A DNA stretch of 64,000 nt from Clostridiales bacterium (GCA_004553625.1 SFKX01000008.1:55037-119036); one strand, 5' to 3'. Shown: positions 14,599 to 23,292, counted from the first letter of the stretch. Numbers and translations: made by a program. The notes: generated by a model not told the origin, from the letters alone.

Positions 14599-17244
14599 TC
14601 AGCGCCGCGCAGTGAGCTTGCGCTGGATCAGTTTGACCAGCTCGACGATCGGGATTATGCTCACGGCGAAGCAGAGCGCCACGACATATTCGCTGAAGTC
14701 CACCGGGGCAAACTCGAAGGCGTTTGCCAGGAAGGGCACCTCGCAGACCAGCGTCGTCGCCGCCAGACTGCCCAGGGCGGCCCAGTTGAGCGTTTTGTTC
14801 ATGCCCCTTATCGAGAACAGGCTGCCGCGCTGGCTGCGCATATTGAAGCTGTGGCAGATCTCCGCCATGCTCATCGTCAGGAAGGCCATCGTCGTGCCAT
14901 CGGCGCTGTTCGCTATCTCCCAAACGCCGGACTCCATGAAGTGACCCACGAAATAGCTCGCCAGAGTCAGCAGCGACACCACTATGCCCTGGTACGCTAT
15001 GTCCGCGCCCATGCCTCCGGCGAAAACGCCCGCCTTCGCGTCGCGCGGCTGGCGGCGCATGATGTCCCGCTCCGCCTTCTCCATGCCCAGCGCAAGCGCC
15101 GGGAAGCAGTCCGTCACGAGGTTTATCCACAAGAGATGCACCGGCTCGAGTATCGTGAAGCCCAGAAGCGTCGCCACAAAGATGCTGATGACCTCCGACA
15201 TGTTCGAGCCCAGCAGGAACTGGATGGCCTTGCGGATGTTGTCATAGATCCGGCGGCCTTCCTCCACCGCGCCCACGATTGTGGCGAAGTTGTCGTCCGC
15301 CAGCACCATGTCCGCGACGTTCTTCGTAACGTCCGTACCGGTGATGCCCATGCCCACGCCGATGTCCGCGCTCTTTATGCTCGGCGCGTCGTTGACGCCG
15401 TCGCCGGTCATCGCAGTGACGTAGCCCGCGCGCTTCCACGCGGTAATTATCCTGGTCTTGTGCTCGGGCTGCACCCGGGCGTAGACCGAAATGTCGCGGA
15501 ACCTGCGCTCAAACTCCTCGTCATCCATCGCGTCGAGCTGGCTGCCGGTGACGGCCTCGGAGGCGTCCTTGAGAATGCCCAGCTCCTTCGCTATGGCGAC
15601 GGCGGTGTCTATATGGTCGCCGGTTATCATGATGGGCCTGATGCCCGCGCCGCGGCACTCCTCGATCGCCGCCTTGACCTCGGGCCGCACCGGGTCTATC
15701 ATGCCCGTGAGGCCGATGAAGCACAGCTCGTTCTCAAGAGCCTCGGGCGAGAAGTCCGTCGGCTCGGTCTCCCACCAGCGTGCCGCCGCCGCGAGCACGC
15801 GCAGGGCCTTATCCGCCATCTCCTTGTTCGCCGCTAGTATCTCCTGCATCTTCTCCTCGGTCATCGGACATACCTTGCCGTGGTCAAGGTAGGAGACGCA
15901 TTTCTTGAGCACCTCGTCCGGCGCGCCCTTCGTGTACTGCACGACGCTGCCGCCCGAGACGTGGACGGTGCTCATCATCTTTCTCATGCTGTCGAAGGGG
16001 GCCTCGCCCGTGCGCGGCGCGCAGGCCTTGAGGTCGTCCTTGTCAAGCCCCAGGCCGTGCGCCCAGTTCACCAGCGCGCACTCTGTCGGCTCGCCCACCG
16101 CCTCGCCGTTCTCGTCCTCCTCGGCGTCCGAACACAGGCTCATCGCCGTGGCCAGCAGCTGGGTGTCCCCACCGTAGTGGTCCACGACGGTCATCTTGTT
16201 CTGCGTCAGAGTACCGGTCTTATCCGAACAGATTATCTGTGCGCAGCCCAGAGTCTCGACCGCCGTCAGTCTGCGTATGATCGCGTTGCGCTTCGACATG
16301 TTCGTGACGCCTATGGACAGCACGACGGTCACGACTGCCGCAAGGCCCTCGGGTATCGCGGCAACCGCAAGCGAGACCGCCACCAGGAAGGAGTCGAGGA
16401 TAACGTCGCCGGAAAAGCCCCCGGCTCGCAGTACCTGTACGCCGAAGATGACGACGCATATCCCCAGCACCAGCCAGGTGAGTATCTTCGAGAGCTGGCT
16501 GAGCTTTATCTGCAGCGGGGTCTGACCCTGCTCCGCCTTTGAGAGCGCGTCCGCTATCCGGCCCATCTCCGTGTCCATGCCTGTGGCCGTGACGACGGCC
16601 GTGCCGCGTCCGTAGACGACGGTGCTGCCCATGTACATCATGTTCTTCCTGTCGCCCAGCGGCACGTCTGGCGCGGAACCGGGGTCCAGGATATCTATGA
16701 ACTTCGTCACCGGTACGCTCTCGCCCGTAAGCGCAGCTTCCTCTATTTTGAGGCTGGCGCTCTCAAGCAGCCTGCCGTCGGCCGGAACCGCGTCGCCTGC
16801 CTCGAGCAGCACAACGTCGCCCACAACGAGCTCCGCCGAAGGCACCACAGTGACCTTGCCGCCGCGCAGCACACGGCTCGTCGCGGCGGACATCGCCTGC
16901 AGCGCCTCGATCGCCTTTTCCGCCTTGTTCTCCTGGTACACGCCCAGAACCGCGTTCACGATGACAACGAACAGTATGATAATAACGTCCGCCGCGCCCT
17001 CGCCCTGGTAGACGGAAGTCACGGCGCTTATCGCCGCGGCCACCAGCAGTATGATGATCATCGGGTCGGCCATTTGCTTGAAGAACTGGCTGATGAGCGA
17101 GGGCTTCTTCGCCGCCGCAAGCTCGTTGCGCCCGTCACGTTCGAGCCGCTTTGCCGCTTCCTCGCTGCTCAGGCCCTTTTGGCTGCTGCCTACCTCGCTA
17201 AGTACGCTTTCCGCGTCCTCGCAGTAATACTTCAACTCAACCAT
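14599..17244 (-). CDS. Cation-transporting P-type ATPase (P2A; Ca2+/Mn2+ type)
   Basis: 881-residue P-type ATPase of the PMR1/SERCA-like class that exports divalent cations from the cytosol. Order: N-terminal cation-ATPase domain, actuator with LTGESVP, M4 motif AAIPEGLAA, phosphorylation site SDKTGTLTQNK, nucleotide domain, TGDGVNDAPS hinge, M5/M6 residues NMSEV and INLVTDCFPALALG, and a C-terminal cation-ATPase domain. The classic annotation would be calcium, but its leader carries a yybP-ykoY-type manganese riboswitch, so Mn2+ efflux is a strong alternative. Start: ATG 17242-17244 directly abuts GGAAGG; TTG four codons in has better spacing (9 nt) and cannot be excluded. Confidence 0.93.
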   Translation of the reverse strand: MVELKYYCEDAESVLSEVGSSQKGLSSEEAAKRLERDGRNELAAAKKPSLISQFFKQMADPMIIILLVAAAISAVTSVYQGEGAADVIIILFVVIVNAVLGVYQENKAEKAIEALQAMSAATSRVLRGGKVTVVPSAELVVGDVVLLEAGDAVPADGRLLESASLKIEEAALTGESVPVTKFIDILDPGSAPDVPLGDRKNMMYMGSTVVYGRGTAVVTATGMDTEMGRIADALSKAEQGQTPLQIKLSQLSKILTWLVLGICVVIFGVQVLRAGGFSGDVILDSFLVAVSLAVAAIPEGLAAVVTVVLSIGVTNMSKRNAIIRRLTAVETLGCAQIICSDKTGTLTQNKMTVVDHYGGDTQLLATAMSLCSDAEEDENGEAVGEPTECALVNWAHGLGLDKDDLKACAPRTGEAPFDSMRKMMSTVHVSGGSVVQYTKGAPDEVLKKCVSYLDHGKVCPMTEEKMQEILAANKEMADKALRVLAAAARWWETEPTDFSPEALENELCFIGLTGMIDPVRPEVKAAIEECRGAGIRPIMITGDHIDTAVAIAKELGILKDASEAVTGSQLDAMDDEEFERRFRDISVYARVQPEHKTRIITAWKRAGYVTAMTGDGVNDAPSIKSADIGVGMGITGTDVTKNVADMVLADDNFATIVGAVEEGRRIYDNIRKAIQFLLGSNMSEVISIFVATLLGFTILEPVHLLWINLVTDCFPALALGMEKAERDIMRRQPRDAKAGVFAGGMGADIAYQGIVVSLLTLASYFVGHFMESGVWEIANSADGTTMAFLTMSMAEICHSFNMRSQRGSLFSIRGMNKTLNWAALGSLAATTLVCEVPFLANAFEFAPVDFSEYVVALCFAVSIIPIVELVKLIQRKLTARR

Positions 17245-17256
17245 CCTTCCATTAGA

Positions 17257-17297
17257 TAAACAAAAAACTCATGGATAGGTATATCCTATCCATGAGT
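17257..17297 (-). terminator. Leader terminator (attenuator) of the P-type ATPase gene
   Basis: Perfect 13-bp stem ACTCATGGATAGG / CCTATCCATGAGT with a 5-nt loop, followed on the minus strand by TTTTTTGTTTAT and then, about 12 nt later, by the ATPase start codon. It sits inside the leader of a gene, not at an operon end, so it must be conditional. The CTCATGG part can pair with CCGTGAG at the 5' end of the upstream aptamer, giving mutually exclusive structures. Confidence 0.75.
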
Positions 17298-17298
17298 C

Positions 17299-17390
17299 TT
17301 GTCTTTTAATGCAAGCCAGGCGAAACCTTGCTCCCGCCATGCTGTTGACTTGCCTCCGCCGTATGCGGAAGACTACTCCCTCACGGGTAT
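17299..17390 (-). ncRNA. yybP-ykoY (manganese) riboswitch aptamer
   Basis: The minus-strand leader contains the landmark segments of yybP-ykoY RNAs in the right order: a purine-rich GAGGGAGTAG on the 5' side, a closed stem CTTCCGC/GCGGAGG, a GTCAACAGCATGGC segment, a second stem with GCAAG/CTTGC arms, and a closing AAGACAAGACTC. The 5' CCGTGAG can pair with CTCATGG of the following terminator stem, so ligand-stabilised aptamer would prevent termination (an ON switch), as known for this class with Mn2+. A covariance-model search has not been run; the call rests on motif reading and context. Confidence 0.7.
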
Positions 17391-17392
17391 TG

Positions 17393-17424
17393 AGTATACT
17401 ACCATGCCTAAAGCTTCCTGTCAA
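17393..17424 (-). promoter_or_regulatory. Promoter of the riboswitch-controlled ATPase gene
   Basis: Minus-strand TTGACA (17419-17424) followed after 17 bp by TAGTAT (17396-17401), overlapping TATACT (17393-17398). Transcription would begin just before the aptamer. Confidence 0.6.
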
Positions 17425-17502
17425 GCGGCTGGCTGTAAAACCCTCTTCGCTTTTGGAAGGAAAGGTGGTAGAATAGCACAAAAAGCGCGAAGGAGTTCTC
17501 TT

Positions 17503-18762
17503 ATGTACGAAAGGATCGTTCTGCCGAACGGAGCCAGGGTCGTCTGCGAGCATATGGACGGGGTCCGTTCCGCCTCGCTGGGCATATGGGTCGGCGCAGG
17601 CTCGAGGTACGAAAAATATTCCGAAGCGGGCAGCGCCCACTTCATCGAGCACATGCTCTTCAAGGGGACGGGCCAATACACCGCCGCCCAGCTCGCCGAG
17701 CGCATGGACGCCGTCGGCGGCCAGATGAACGCATACACCACCCGGGACAACACCTGTTTCTACGCCCGGGTCCTGGATTCGCATCTGCCCCTGGCCACGG
17801 ACACGCTCTGCTCGATGTTCTTTGACTCGAAGTTTGACGAGGCGGACGTCGAGAACGAGAAGGGCATCATCCAGGAAGAGATAGATATGTATGAGGACAC
17901 GCCAGAAGACGTGGCCGCGGAGCGGCTGCTCGCCGGCTGCTTCCCCGACGCGCTGGGCAGACCCGTACTGGGCCGCGCGGCTAGCCTCCGCCGGATGACG
18001 GGCGGGAGCCTGCGCGGCTTCATGGCCCGGCACTACACGGCGCCCCGGGTGGTGGCCGCGCTCTCCGGCAGCTTTGCGGATTCGGACGTGGAGGAGCTGG
18101 TGCGCCGCTTTTCGGCCATGCCAGCGTCCATGCCGGAAAGGCCCAATGCCTCCGCCTACCATCCGTGCCTGACCCTCCGGAAAAAGGCAACGGAGCAAAA
18201 CCAGCTTGTCCTCGGCTTCCCGGGGCTCGAGACGGCCAGCTCCGAGCGATTCGCCCTGCAATTGCTCTCCGGCATCCTGGGCGGCAACGCCTCCTCCCGC
18301 CTCTTCCAGACCCTGCGGGAAAAGTACGGCCTGTGTTATTCGGTCTATTCCTTCACCGCCGGCTTCGAGGACACCGGCCTTTTCGCAATCGCCGCCGCCA
18401 CCAACCGGGAGACGGAGGAGCGCGCGCTCCGCGTCATCATGGACGAGCTGCATCGCTTCCTGGACGGCGGCGCATCCGAGGATGAGCTCTCCCGCGCCAG
18501 GGAGCAGGTCAAGGCCACAATCCTCATGGGGCTCGAATCCACCAGCGCGAGAATGAACCGGCTTGGTTTCGGCGAGCTTTTCCTGGGCGGAGCGCTCGCC
18601 CCGGACGAGCTCATTGAGCGCTATGACGCCGTCACCGGCGAGGAACTGCTCGCCCTCGCCCGGCGGCTGCTCGCGCCCGAGACCATGTCCTTCTCCGCCG
18701 CCGGCCGCGTCGCCGGGGAGGAAAAATACAGCTCCATCCTCGGTCTGGACAGGCAGTCTTAG
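17503..18762 (+). CDS. M16 family zinc peptidase (pitrilysin/MPP-like)
   Basis: 419-residue inverzincin peptidase. Zinc site HFIEH (HxxEH) near residue 50, with the distal glutamate supplied by the ENEKGIIQEEIDMYED helix about 75 residues later; a second, inactive M16 half follows (LTLRKKATEQNQLVLGFPGLE..., a glycine-rich GGNASSRLFQTLREKYGLCYSVYSF motif). Similar to processing peptidases encoded near RNA and sporulation genes in Firmicutes (for example B. subtilis MlpA), whose substrates are poorly known. Start ATG 17503 has AAGGAG with 7-nt spacing; longer upstream reading runs through the riboswitch promoter. Its stop overlaps that of the convergent ABC permease gene by 4 nt. Confidence 0.92.
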   Translation: MYERIVLPNGARVVCEHMDGVRSASLGIWVGAGSRYEKYSEAGSAHFIEHMLFKGTGQYTAAQLAERMDAVGGQMNAYTTRDNTCFYARVLDSHLPLATDTLCSMFFDSKFDEADVENEKGIIQEEIDMYEDTPEDVAAERLLAGCFPDALGRPVLGRAASLRRMTGGSLRGFMARHYTAPRVVAALSGSFADSDVEELVRRFSAMPASMPERPNASAYHPCLTLRKKATEQNQLVLGFPGLETASSERFALQLLSGILGGNASSRLFQTLREKYGLCYSVYSFTAGFEDTGLFAIAAATNRETEERALRVIMDELHRFLDGGASEDELSRAREQVKATILMGLESTSARMNRLGFGELFLGGALAPDELIERYDAVTGEELLALARRLLAPETMSFSAAGRVAGEEKYSSILGLDRQS

Positions 18763-20312
18763 TTTTTCAGCTCCGCATAGTTCAATATGCCGCGGCAGAG
18801 GAATATCGCAAGCAGCGCCAGCAGCGCGTTCACCGCGGCCAGCGCCAACAGGCAGAGCGGGAGCGCCGTCCCAAACACGTTCAGCACTACCGCCGCGGCT
18901 ATGCCGGGCGCGCAGGCAAGGAGCTCAACGAGGAAGTAAAACACAAGGATCAGCGCTCTCGTGTTCACTCTGCCGAACACCCGCTCGCAGACGAGATTGC
19001 CCGCCAGCAGCAGGTATGAATAGGTGAAGTGTACGAGGCAGCAGGCCGCGATCGTCTGCGGGTCCAGCTTCATTATGAGTCCCAGCGGCACGAAGATCAG
19101 TACCGCCATGAGCGCAAAGGAACCCACGCTCTCCCTGATGCACCAGAGCAGCTTCTTAAAGGGCGGCTCCGGCACGAGATAGACATAGGGCTTCATCATT
19201 TCGCGCGGCAGGCGGCGCATCGAGGACGAGAACATCTGCATATACACGGCAAAGGCCAGCACAGGCACCACGCCCTCGTCTCTCATGAAGAAGCCGAAGC
19301 CTATGGTAGCTATGACGAAGATCAGCTCTGCCCCGCCCAGTATGAAGGTGCGCGAGCGGCGGTTCTCTATGCGGTGCTTGTACCAGAACGCAGACGCGCC
19401 CTCGCCTCCGCCGAGGCCCGTGCGGCCCAGCTTGAGGTTTTTCGGCCCCGTCTCCGTGACGCGCCCCTCTTTCGCCGCTGCCTGGGCGTTGAAGGCCGTC
19501 TCGGTGGACTGCAGCACGTCCTCGTAGTAGTCCTGGTCTGCCCTCGCCATGCCGAGCCAGAGCGCGAGGCAGAACACTGCCCAGAGCGCGAGACCGACGA
19601 GGCCCGTAAGCTCGCTCTCGAGCACCCCGGCCACGGCCCAGCAGAGCCAGCCCGCCACGGGGAAGTACATGGCCCAGCTGCTGCTTGCAGCCGCGCAGAG
19701 TTTGGAGAGGAACTCGCCCTCGCCAAGGCAGCTGTAGAAGATATAGCCCGCCCAGATGACGCAAACGGCGATGAACACGCCCCGCGCCGTCCGGCGCTTT
19801 TTGTCGCTGCCGGAGGTCAGGCAATAGATTGTCATGGCCGTCAGCTGGCCTGTGAAGAGAACGAAGGAATAGCCCAGCAATATGGCTATCATGCCCGGCA
19901 CGCTCACGCCGTAGCTGCCGTGCAGCCAGCCGTATTGGAAGAGGATGAAGAGTCCCGTGATTATGGCCGTCCCCAGCTGCTGCAGCATGCCGAAGAACAG
20001 CACGCGCAGCGGCCGGAACGGACCGGCAAAGAGGAAGTTAACGTCCGACATCTTGAACACGCTCATGCCCGTGGAGAAGCCGGAGTTGACTACCAGAATG
20101 AGCATCAGCGCGTAAAAGCCCAGCATGATGGCATATAGCTCGCTGGACGGCCGGAAAGTCTCCGTCTCGGCCGCCGTTTCCCTTCCGCCTATGACGACGA
20201 GCACCATGAGCGCGATGAGGATAACGGCGTATATTAGCTTCGCCGGGGAGCGGAAGATGCCTTTTATCTGATTCTTGAAGCGCGTGAAAAGCAGATAGGA
20301 AAGCGGGCTCAT
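18759..20312 (-). CDS. ABC exporter membrane protein
   Basis: 517-residue polytopic membrane protein with roughly ten to twelve hydrophobic segments and a long cytosolic loop near the middle (about residues 260-320, ending in a conserved-looking FWYKHRIENRRSR). It fits the putative ABC-exporter permease family found next to a CcmA-type ATPase in Clostridia; the substrate is unknown. Starts within 4 nt of the end of the ATPase gene, so the two are coupled. The stop codon overlaps that of the convergent M16 peptidase, with no terminator between them. Confidence 0.8.
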   Translation of the reverse strand: MSPLSYLLFTRFKNQIKGIFRSPAKLIYAVILIALMVLVVIGGRETAAETETFRPSSELYAIMLGFYALMLILVVNSGFSTGMSVFKMSDVNFLFAGPFRPLRVLFFGMLQQLGTAIITGLFILFQYGWLHGSYGVSVPGMIAILLGYSFVLFTGQLTAMTIYCLTSGSDKKRRTARGVFIAVCVIWAGYIFYSCLGEGEFLSKLCAAASSSWAMYFPVAGWLCWAVAGVLESELTGLVGLALWAVFCLALWLGMARADQDYYEDVLQSTETAFNAQAAAKEGRVTETGPKNLKLGRTGLGGGEGASAFWYKHRIENRRSRTFILGGAELIFVIATIGFGFFMRDEGVVPVLAFAVYMQMFSSSMRRLPREMMKPYVYLVPEPPFKKLLWCIRESVGSFALMAVLIFVPLGLIMKLDPQTIAACCLVHFTYSYLLLAGNLVCERVFGRVNTRALILVFYFLVELLACAPGIAAAVVLNVFGTALPLCLLALAAVNALLALLAIFLCRGILNYAELKN

Positions 20313-21025
20313 TCGCGCTCACCGCCTTCGGTGATCTCAAAGAACAGGTCCTCGAGGCTCTGGCTCTCGGTGTCCTCGGGCGTGTTGCGCTTCGTTGCGG
20401 CAAAGCGCCCGTTCATCATGATATGGGCCACGTCCCAGTAGTCCTCCACGCTCTCTATCATGTGCGTGGAGATGAGGACGGCCCTGCCCTCGTCCCTCAG
20501 CTCGCGGAAGATGGCCTTGAGCTCCTTTATGGCGTGGGGGTCCAGGCCGACGAGCGGCTCGTCGAAGATGAGCACGCGGGGCCTGTGGACGAGCGCGCAG
20601 CAGATGGAGAGCTTCTGCTGCATGCCCTTGGAGAGCTCACGGCCCAGCTTTTTGCGCTTGTCGTCGAGCTCGAGGCGCTCGAGGAGAGAGTCGCCGTAGC
20701 CGTCGTCCTCCGCACGGTAGGCGCGGCGGATGAATTCCAGGTGCTCCTCTACGGTTAGCAGCTCGTACACCGCGGGCAACTCGGGTATGTAGCCCAGCTC
20801 GCGCTTGGCGGGCAGGGACTTGTTCTTCTCCCCGCAGATATAGATGTCGCCGGAAAAGCGCAGCAGGCCGGCTATACATTTTATAATGGTGGATTTGCCC
20901 GCGCCGTTCGGCCCGAGCAGGACGGCCGTCTCCCCAGCGCCGACAGAGAAGCTGATGTCGGAGTTCGCAACGGTCTTGCCGTATTTTTTCGTGACGTTCT
21001 CAATACGCAGCAGCGCATCGGACAT
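20309..21025 (-). CDS. ABC transporter ATP-binding protein
   Basis: 238-residue cytosolic ATPase: Walker A GPNGAGKST (residues 37-45), signature LSKGMQQKLS, Walker B RVLIFDEPLVGLD and switch His STH. The shortened signature (LSKGMQQ) is typical of drug/lantibiotic/Na+ exporter ATPases. Partner of the downstream 12-TM protein, with 4-nt overlap. AAGGAGG lies 9 nt before the ATG. The neighbouring plus-strand XRE regulator could control this exporter, but the promoter sides do not prove it. Confidence 0.92.
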   Translation of the reverse strand: MSDALLRIENVTKKYGKTVANSDISFSVGAGETAVLLGPNGAGKSTIIKCIAGLLRFSGDIYICGEKNKSLPAKRELGYIPELPAVYELLTVEEHLEFIRRAYRAEDDGYGDSLLERLELDDKRKKLGRELSKGMQQKLSICCALVHRPRVLIFDEPLVGLDPHAIKELKAIFRELRDEGRAVLISTHMIESVEDYWDVAHIMMNGRFAATKRNTPEDTESQSLEDLFFEITEGGERE

Positions 21026-21156
21026 AAGTTCGTCCTCCTTAACTGTACTAAGCGGGATTATACACTAAGCCTTTCCCATACGCAACAAGTTTTGCGTATG
21101 CCTTTTGTCAAATCTGTGTTAGCTAAAGGCGGCTAACCAGTGAACACGGCACATTT

Positions 21157-21198
21157 TAAGGTATATTCCCTTAAAAGTCAATAAGGGATATTGCCTTA
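21157..21198. promoter_or_regulatory. Tandem palindromic operators upstream of the XRE gene
   Basis: Two copies of the dyad TAAGG-N7-CCTTA (21157-21173 and 21182-21198), 25 bp centre to centre, which together also form a larger imperfect palindrome. They lie between the divergent ABC exporter and XRE genes and are well placed as binding sites for the XRE protein itself. Confidence 0.6.
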
Positions 21199-21199
21199 G

Positions 21200-21229
21200 A
21201 CCATAATATCAGCGAGGTGATATTATGGT
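21200..21229 (+). promoter_or_regulatory. Inverted repeat sequestering the XRE start codon
   Basis: Perfect 11-bp inverted repeat ACCATAATATC / GATATTATGGT with an 8-nt loop. The ribosome binding site GAGGTGA lies in and beside the loop, and the start ATG (21225-21227) lies inside the 3' arm. It could be a translational control hairpin, or a third DNA operator overlapping the start. Confidence 0.6.
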
Positions 21230-21443
21230 GGAGACGAGGCTCAGGGATCTGAGAGAGGACAGGGACCTGACGCAGAGGGAGCTTGCGGAGTATCTGGGCG
21301 TACACCAGACGACGTATTCGGATTACGAGCTCGGGCGCCTGAACATCCCCCTGCGCACGCTCTGCCGCATCGCGGACTTCTACGGCGTCAGCACGGACTA
21401 CCTCCTGCGCCGCACCTCGGAGCCCAGGCCATATGAAAACTGA
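21225..21443 (+). CDS. Small XRE-family helix-turn-helix regulator
   Basis: 72-residue protein that is almost only a Cro/C1-type HTH (LRDLREDRDLTQRELAEYLGVHQTTYSDYELGRLNIPLRTLCRIADFYGVSTDYLL). Proteins of this size act as dimeric repressors. AGCGAGGTGAT gives a ribosome binding site 6 nt before ATG. The upstream region carries two tandem dyads and a hairpin over the start, suggesting tight autoregulation at DNA and perhaps RNA level. No toxin partner or phage gene is adjacent; the divergent neighbour is an ABC exporter, a plausible target. Confidence 0.88.
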   Translation: MVETRLRDLREDRDLTQRELAEYLGVHQTTYSDYELGRLNIPLRTLCRIADFYGVSTDYLLRRTSEPRPYEN

Positions 21444-21480
21444 AGCCCCGGACGGTCAGACAGACTGTCCGGGGCTTTTT
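21443..21480. terminator. Bidirectional terminator
   Basis: Stem AAGCCCCGGAC(GG)TC / GA(CT)GTCCGGGGCTT followed by T5; it separates the convergent XRE gene and the RsiV-like gene. Confidence 0.8.
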
Positions 21481-21491
21481 GTGGTTTTGGC

Positions 21492-22328
21492 TCAGTCCGC
21501 TAGGCTCAGCTCGGGCCGGCCCATGGAGCCGGGACCCAGGGTGTATTTCTGGAACACCAGCACGGGAGCTCCAGCGGCATCCAGCCTCAGCTGGGCTTCG
21601 TCTATCGCGGCGGCAAGCTGCTCTTCGTCCAGTTCCCAATACGTCTCTCCGTCGTCCGGATGGGCCATCAGCTCCCGGAGCCCGGCCTCGGCCTTTTCGC
21701 GCCAATCCGCTCCGGCAAGCTCCTCCACCGTCAGCTCTTCGCCAGTGCGGAGGTCATAATTATAATAGTGGAAGGTTTCGTAGGCAGTGGCAAGAGTCTC
21801 TGTCTTGATGACGGCAAAGGACAGAACGTCGCTTGAGGCGTAGTAGACCTCATAGTCCACCTCTATGCCGATGGGCTGGTAGTCCTCCGGAGCTCCGCCG
21901 GTGGAAACAAAGGCGTCATAATACTCCTCCGCCCTGGCCTCGGACTGCGCGACCTCCAGGTCTATCGTAGCCTCGATGAGCTTGTTTACACTTTTTGCCC
22001 AATCCGAATCCCCCAGCTCAACATCTATGGCCGGGACCTCGATATTCACGTTCTTCGTAGCGTCCTCGTAGTGGTAGCTGCGGACCGTCAGGACGCGACA
22101 GACCTCGCCCAGCACCGGCAGCTCATACATTGCGGAGGCGAAGGTGGGTACTGTATTCAGCACCAGTATGAACGCCGCAAAGGCTCCTGCTATCGGGTAG
22201 GCTATGCGCCAGGCGCGTTTTCTCGCCCTGGCCCGTCTCTCGCCCCGCCTGAGCGCTGCTTCAACAACTCCGGGCAGCTCCTCCGGCGGCTCCGTTTCCA
22301 TATATATCTTGCGAAGCTCGTCCTTCAT
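21492..22328 (-). CDS. RsiV-like anti-sigma factor
   Basis: 278-residue single-pass membrane protein: a 44-residue cytosolic part rich in Arg/Glu, one membrane helix (about residues 44-62), and an extracellular DUF4163/DUF3298-type domain (IEVDYEVYYASSDVLSFAVIKTETL...FHYYNYDLRTGEELTVEEL). This is the architecture of RsiV, which binds an ECF sigma factor and releases it when the extracellular domain detects lysozyme and is cleaved. The sigma gene lies 2 nt upstream, confirming the pair. Whether lysozyme is the signal here is inference from the family. Confidence 0.82.
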   Translation of the reverse strand: MKDELRKIYMETEPPEELPGVVEAALRRGERRARARKRAWRIAYPIAGAFAAFILVLNTVPTFASAMYELPVLGEVCRVLTVRSYHYEDATKNVNIEVPAIDVELGDSDWAKSVNKLIEATIDLEVAQSEARAEEYYDAFVSTGGAPEDYQPIGIEVDYEVYYASSDVLSFAVIKTETLATAYETFHYYNYDLRTGEELTVEELAGADWREKAEAGLRELMAHPDDGETYWELDEEQLAAAIDEAQLRLDAAGAPVLVFQKYTLGPGSMGRPELSLAD

Positions 22329-22330
22329 GG

Positions 22331-22807
22331 CTATACCTCCCAGTCCTGCAGCTCGACGCGGAGCAGCTTCAGCGCTTTATACAGCCTTGTTTTTGCCGTG
22401 CTCAGGTTGCAGCCGGCGGCCTCTGCCACCTCCTGCAGTTTCATGTCCTCAAAGAATCTCAGTACTATGACGGTCTTGAGCTTCGGCGGCAGCTTGGACA
22501 CCGCGGCATAGAGAGACAGAGCCTCCGCTCTTTTGCCGGTCTCGTCCGGCGCGGGGAGGCTCTCGTCCACAGATTCCGCGCCCCGCCTCCTGCGCAGACT
22601 GTCTATGCTCTCATTCACAAGTATGCGGCAGAACCAGGGCTTTATACGGGACTCGTCCCGCAGCCCGGGGAGTTTGCGCAGGGCCTTTTCAATGGAGTCC
22701 TGCACGATGTCCAGCGCGTCCTCCCTGTTCCTGACATAGCTGTAGGCTATGCGGTAGAAGCTGGCCTCGTTCTGCCTTACAAAGTCGGCGAAGCTCTCGC
22801 CCGTCAT
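22331..22807 (-). CDS. ECF RNA polymerase sigma factor (SigV-like)
   Basis: 158-residue extracytoplasmic-function sigma factor with region 2 (FADFVRQNEASFYRIAYSYVRNREDALDIVQDSIEKAL) and region 4 (LPPKLKTVIVLRFFEDMKLQEVAEAAGCNLSTAKTRLYKALKLLR) separated by a short acidic linker. No 1.1 or 3 region. Its ATG abuts the TAA of the lipoprotein gene upstream, and the anti-sigma gene follows at 2 nt, so it belongs to a four-gene operon with a cell-envelope flavour (SGNH hydrolase, lipoprotein). Confidence 0.93.
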   Translation of the reverse strand: MTGESFADFVRQNEASFYRIAYSYVRNREDALDIVQDSIEKALRKLPGLRDESRIKPWFCRILVNESIDSLRRRRGAESVDESLPAPDETGKRAEALSLYAAVSKLPPKLKTVIVLRFFEDMKLQEVAEAAGCNLSTAKTRLYKALKLLRVELQDWEV

Positions 22808-23269
22808 TTATCCCAGCGCCTTCTGTGCCAGCTCGCGCACTGCGGAGGCGTCCTGCGCAACGCAGAGCACCACATAGCGGCCGCCGGAGACCATCACGGC
22901 GTCCTCGAGCTTCGGCACTTCGGCGGGGATGTAAGTCGAATAGCTCTCTATCCTGTCCGAATTTCTGGTTTTCAGCTTTTCCACGAGCGCTTCGGCCGCA
23001 GCAGAGTCCTTCGTCTCAAAGACGGCCAGCTCCTCCGCCGTTGCGCCCGTACCCGTGCGCACCCAGCAGCGCGTATCGGCGTCCAGCCCGTAGAGCCCCT
23101 GGGCCACGGACTCGTCTATGGGGTAGAGCTCCTCGCCGAAGGTACCCGCGGCATAGAGTTCTTCACCGAATTCGTCGATGTTCAGCTCCGGCTCCTTCGC
23201 CTGACCGCAGGCCGCAAGCGCAAGGGCCAGGCATGCGGCAAGTATCGCCGCCGTTATTCTCTTTTTCAT
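22808..23269 (-). CDS. DUF4358-type lipoprotein
   Basis: 153-residue predicted lipoprotein: signal peptide MKKRITAAILAACLALALAA with lipobox ALAACG, then a compact domain (LNIDEFGEEL...ELYPIDESVAQGLYGLDA...EELAVFETKDSAAAEALVEKLKTR...YSTYIPAEVPKLEDAVMVSGGRYVVLCVAQD) that matches DUF4358, a clostridial family of unknown function often encoded near ECF sigma factors. Start at 23269 chosen because the signal peptide begins there and AAAGAGG is upstream. Ends exactly at the sigma factor start. Confidence 0.82.
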   Translation of the reverse strand: MKKRITAAILAACLALALAACGQAKEPELNIDEFGEELYAAGTFGEELYPIDESVAQGLYGLDADTRCWVRTGTGATAEELAVFETKDSAAAEALVEKLKTRNSDRIESYSTYIPAEVPKLEDAVMVSGGRYVVLCVAQDASAVRELAQKALG

Positions 23270-23292
23270 GTCGTCTGCCTCTTTCTTTCTGT

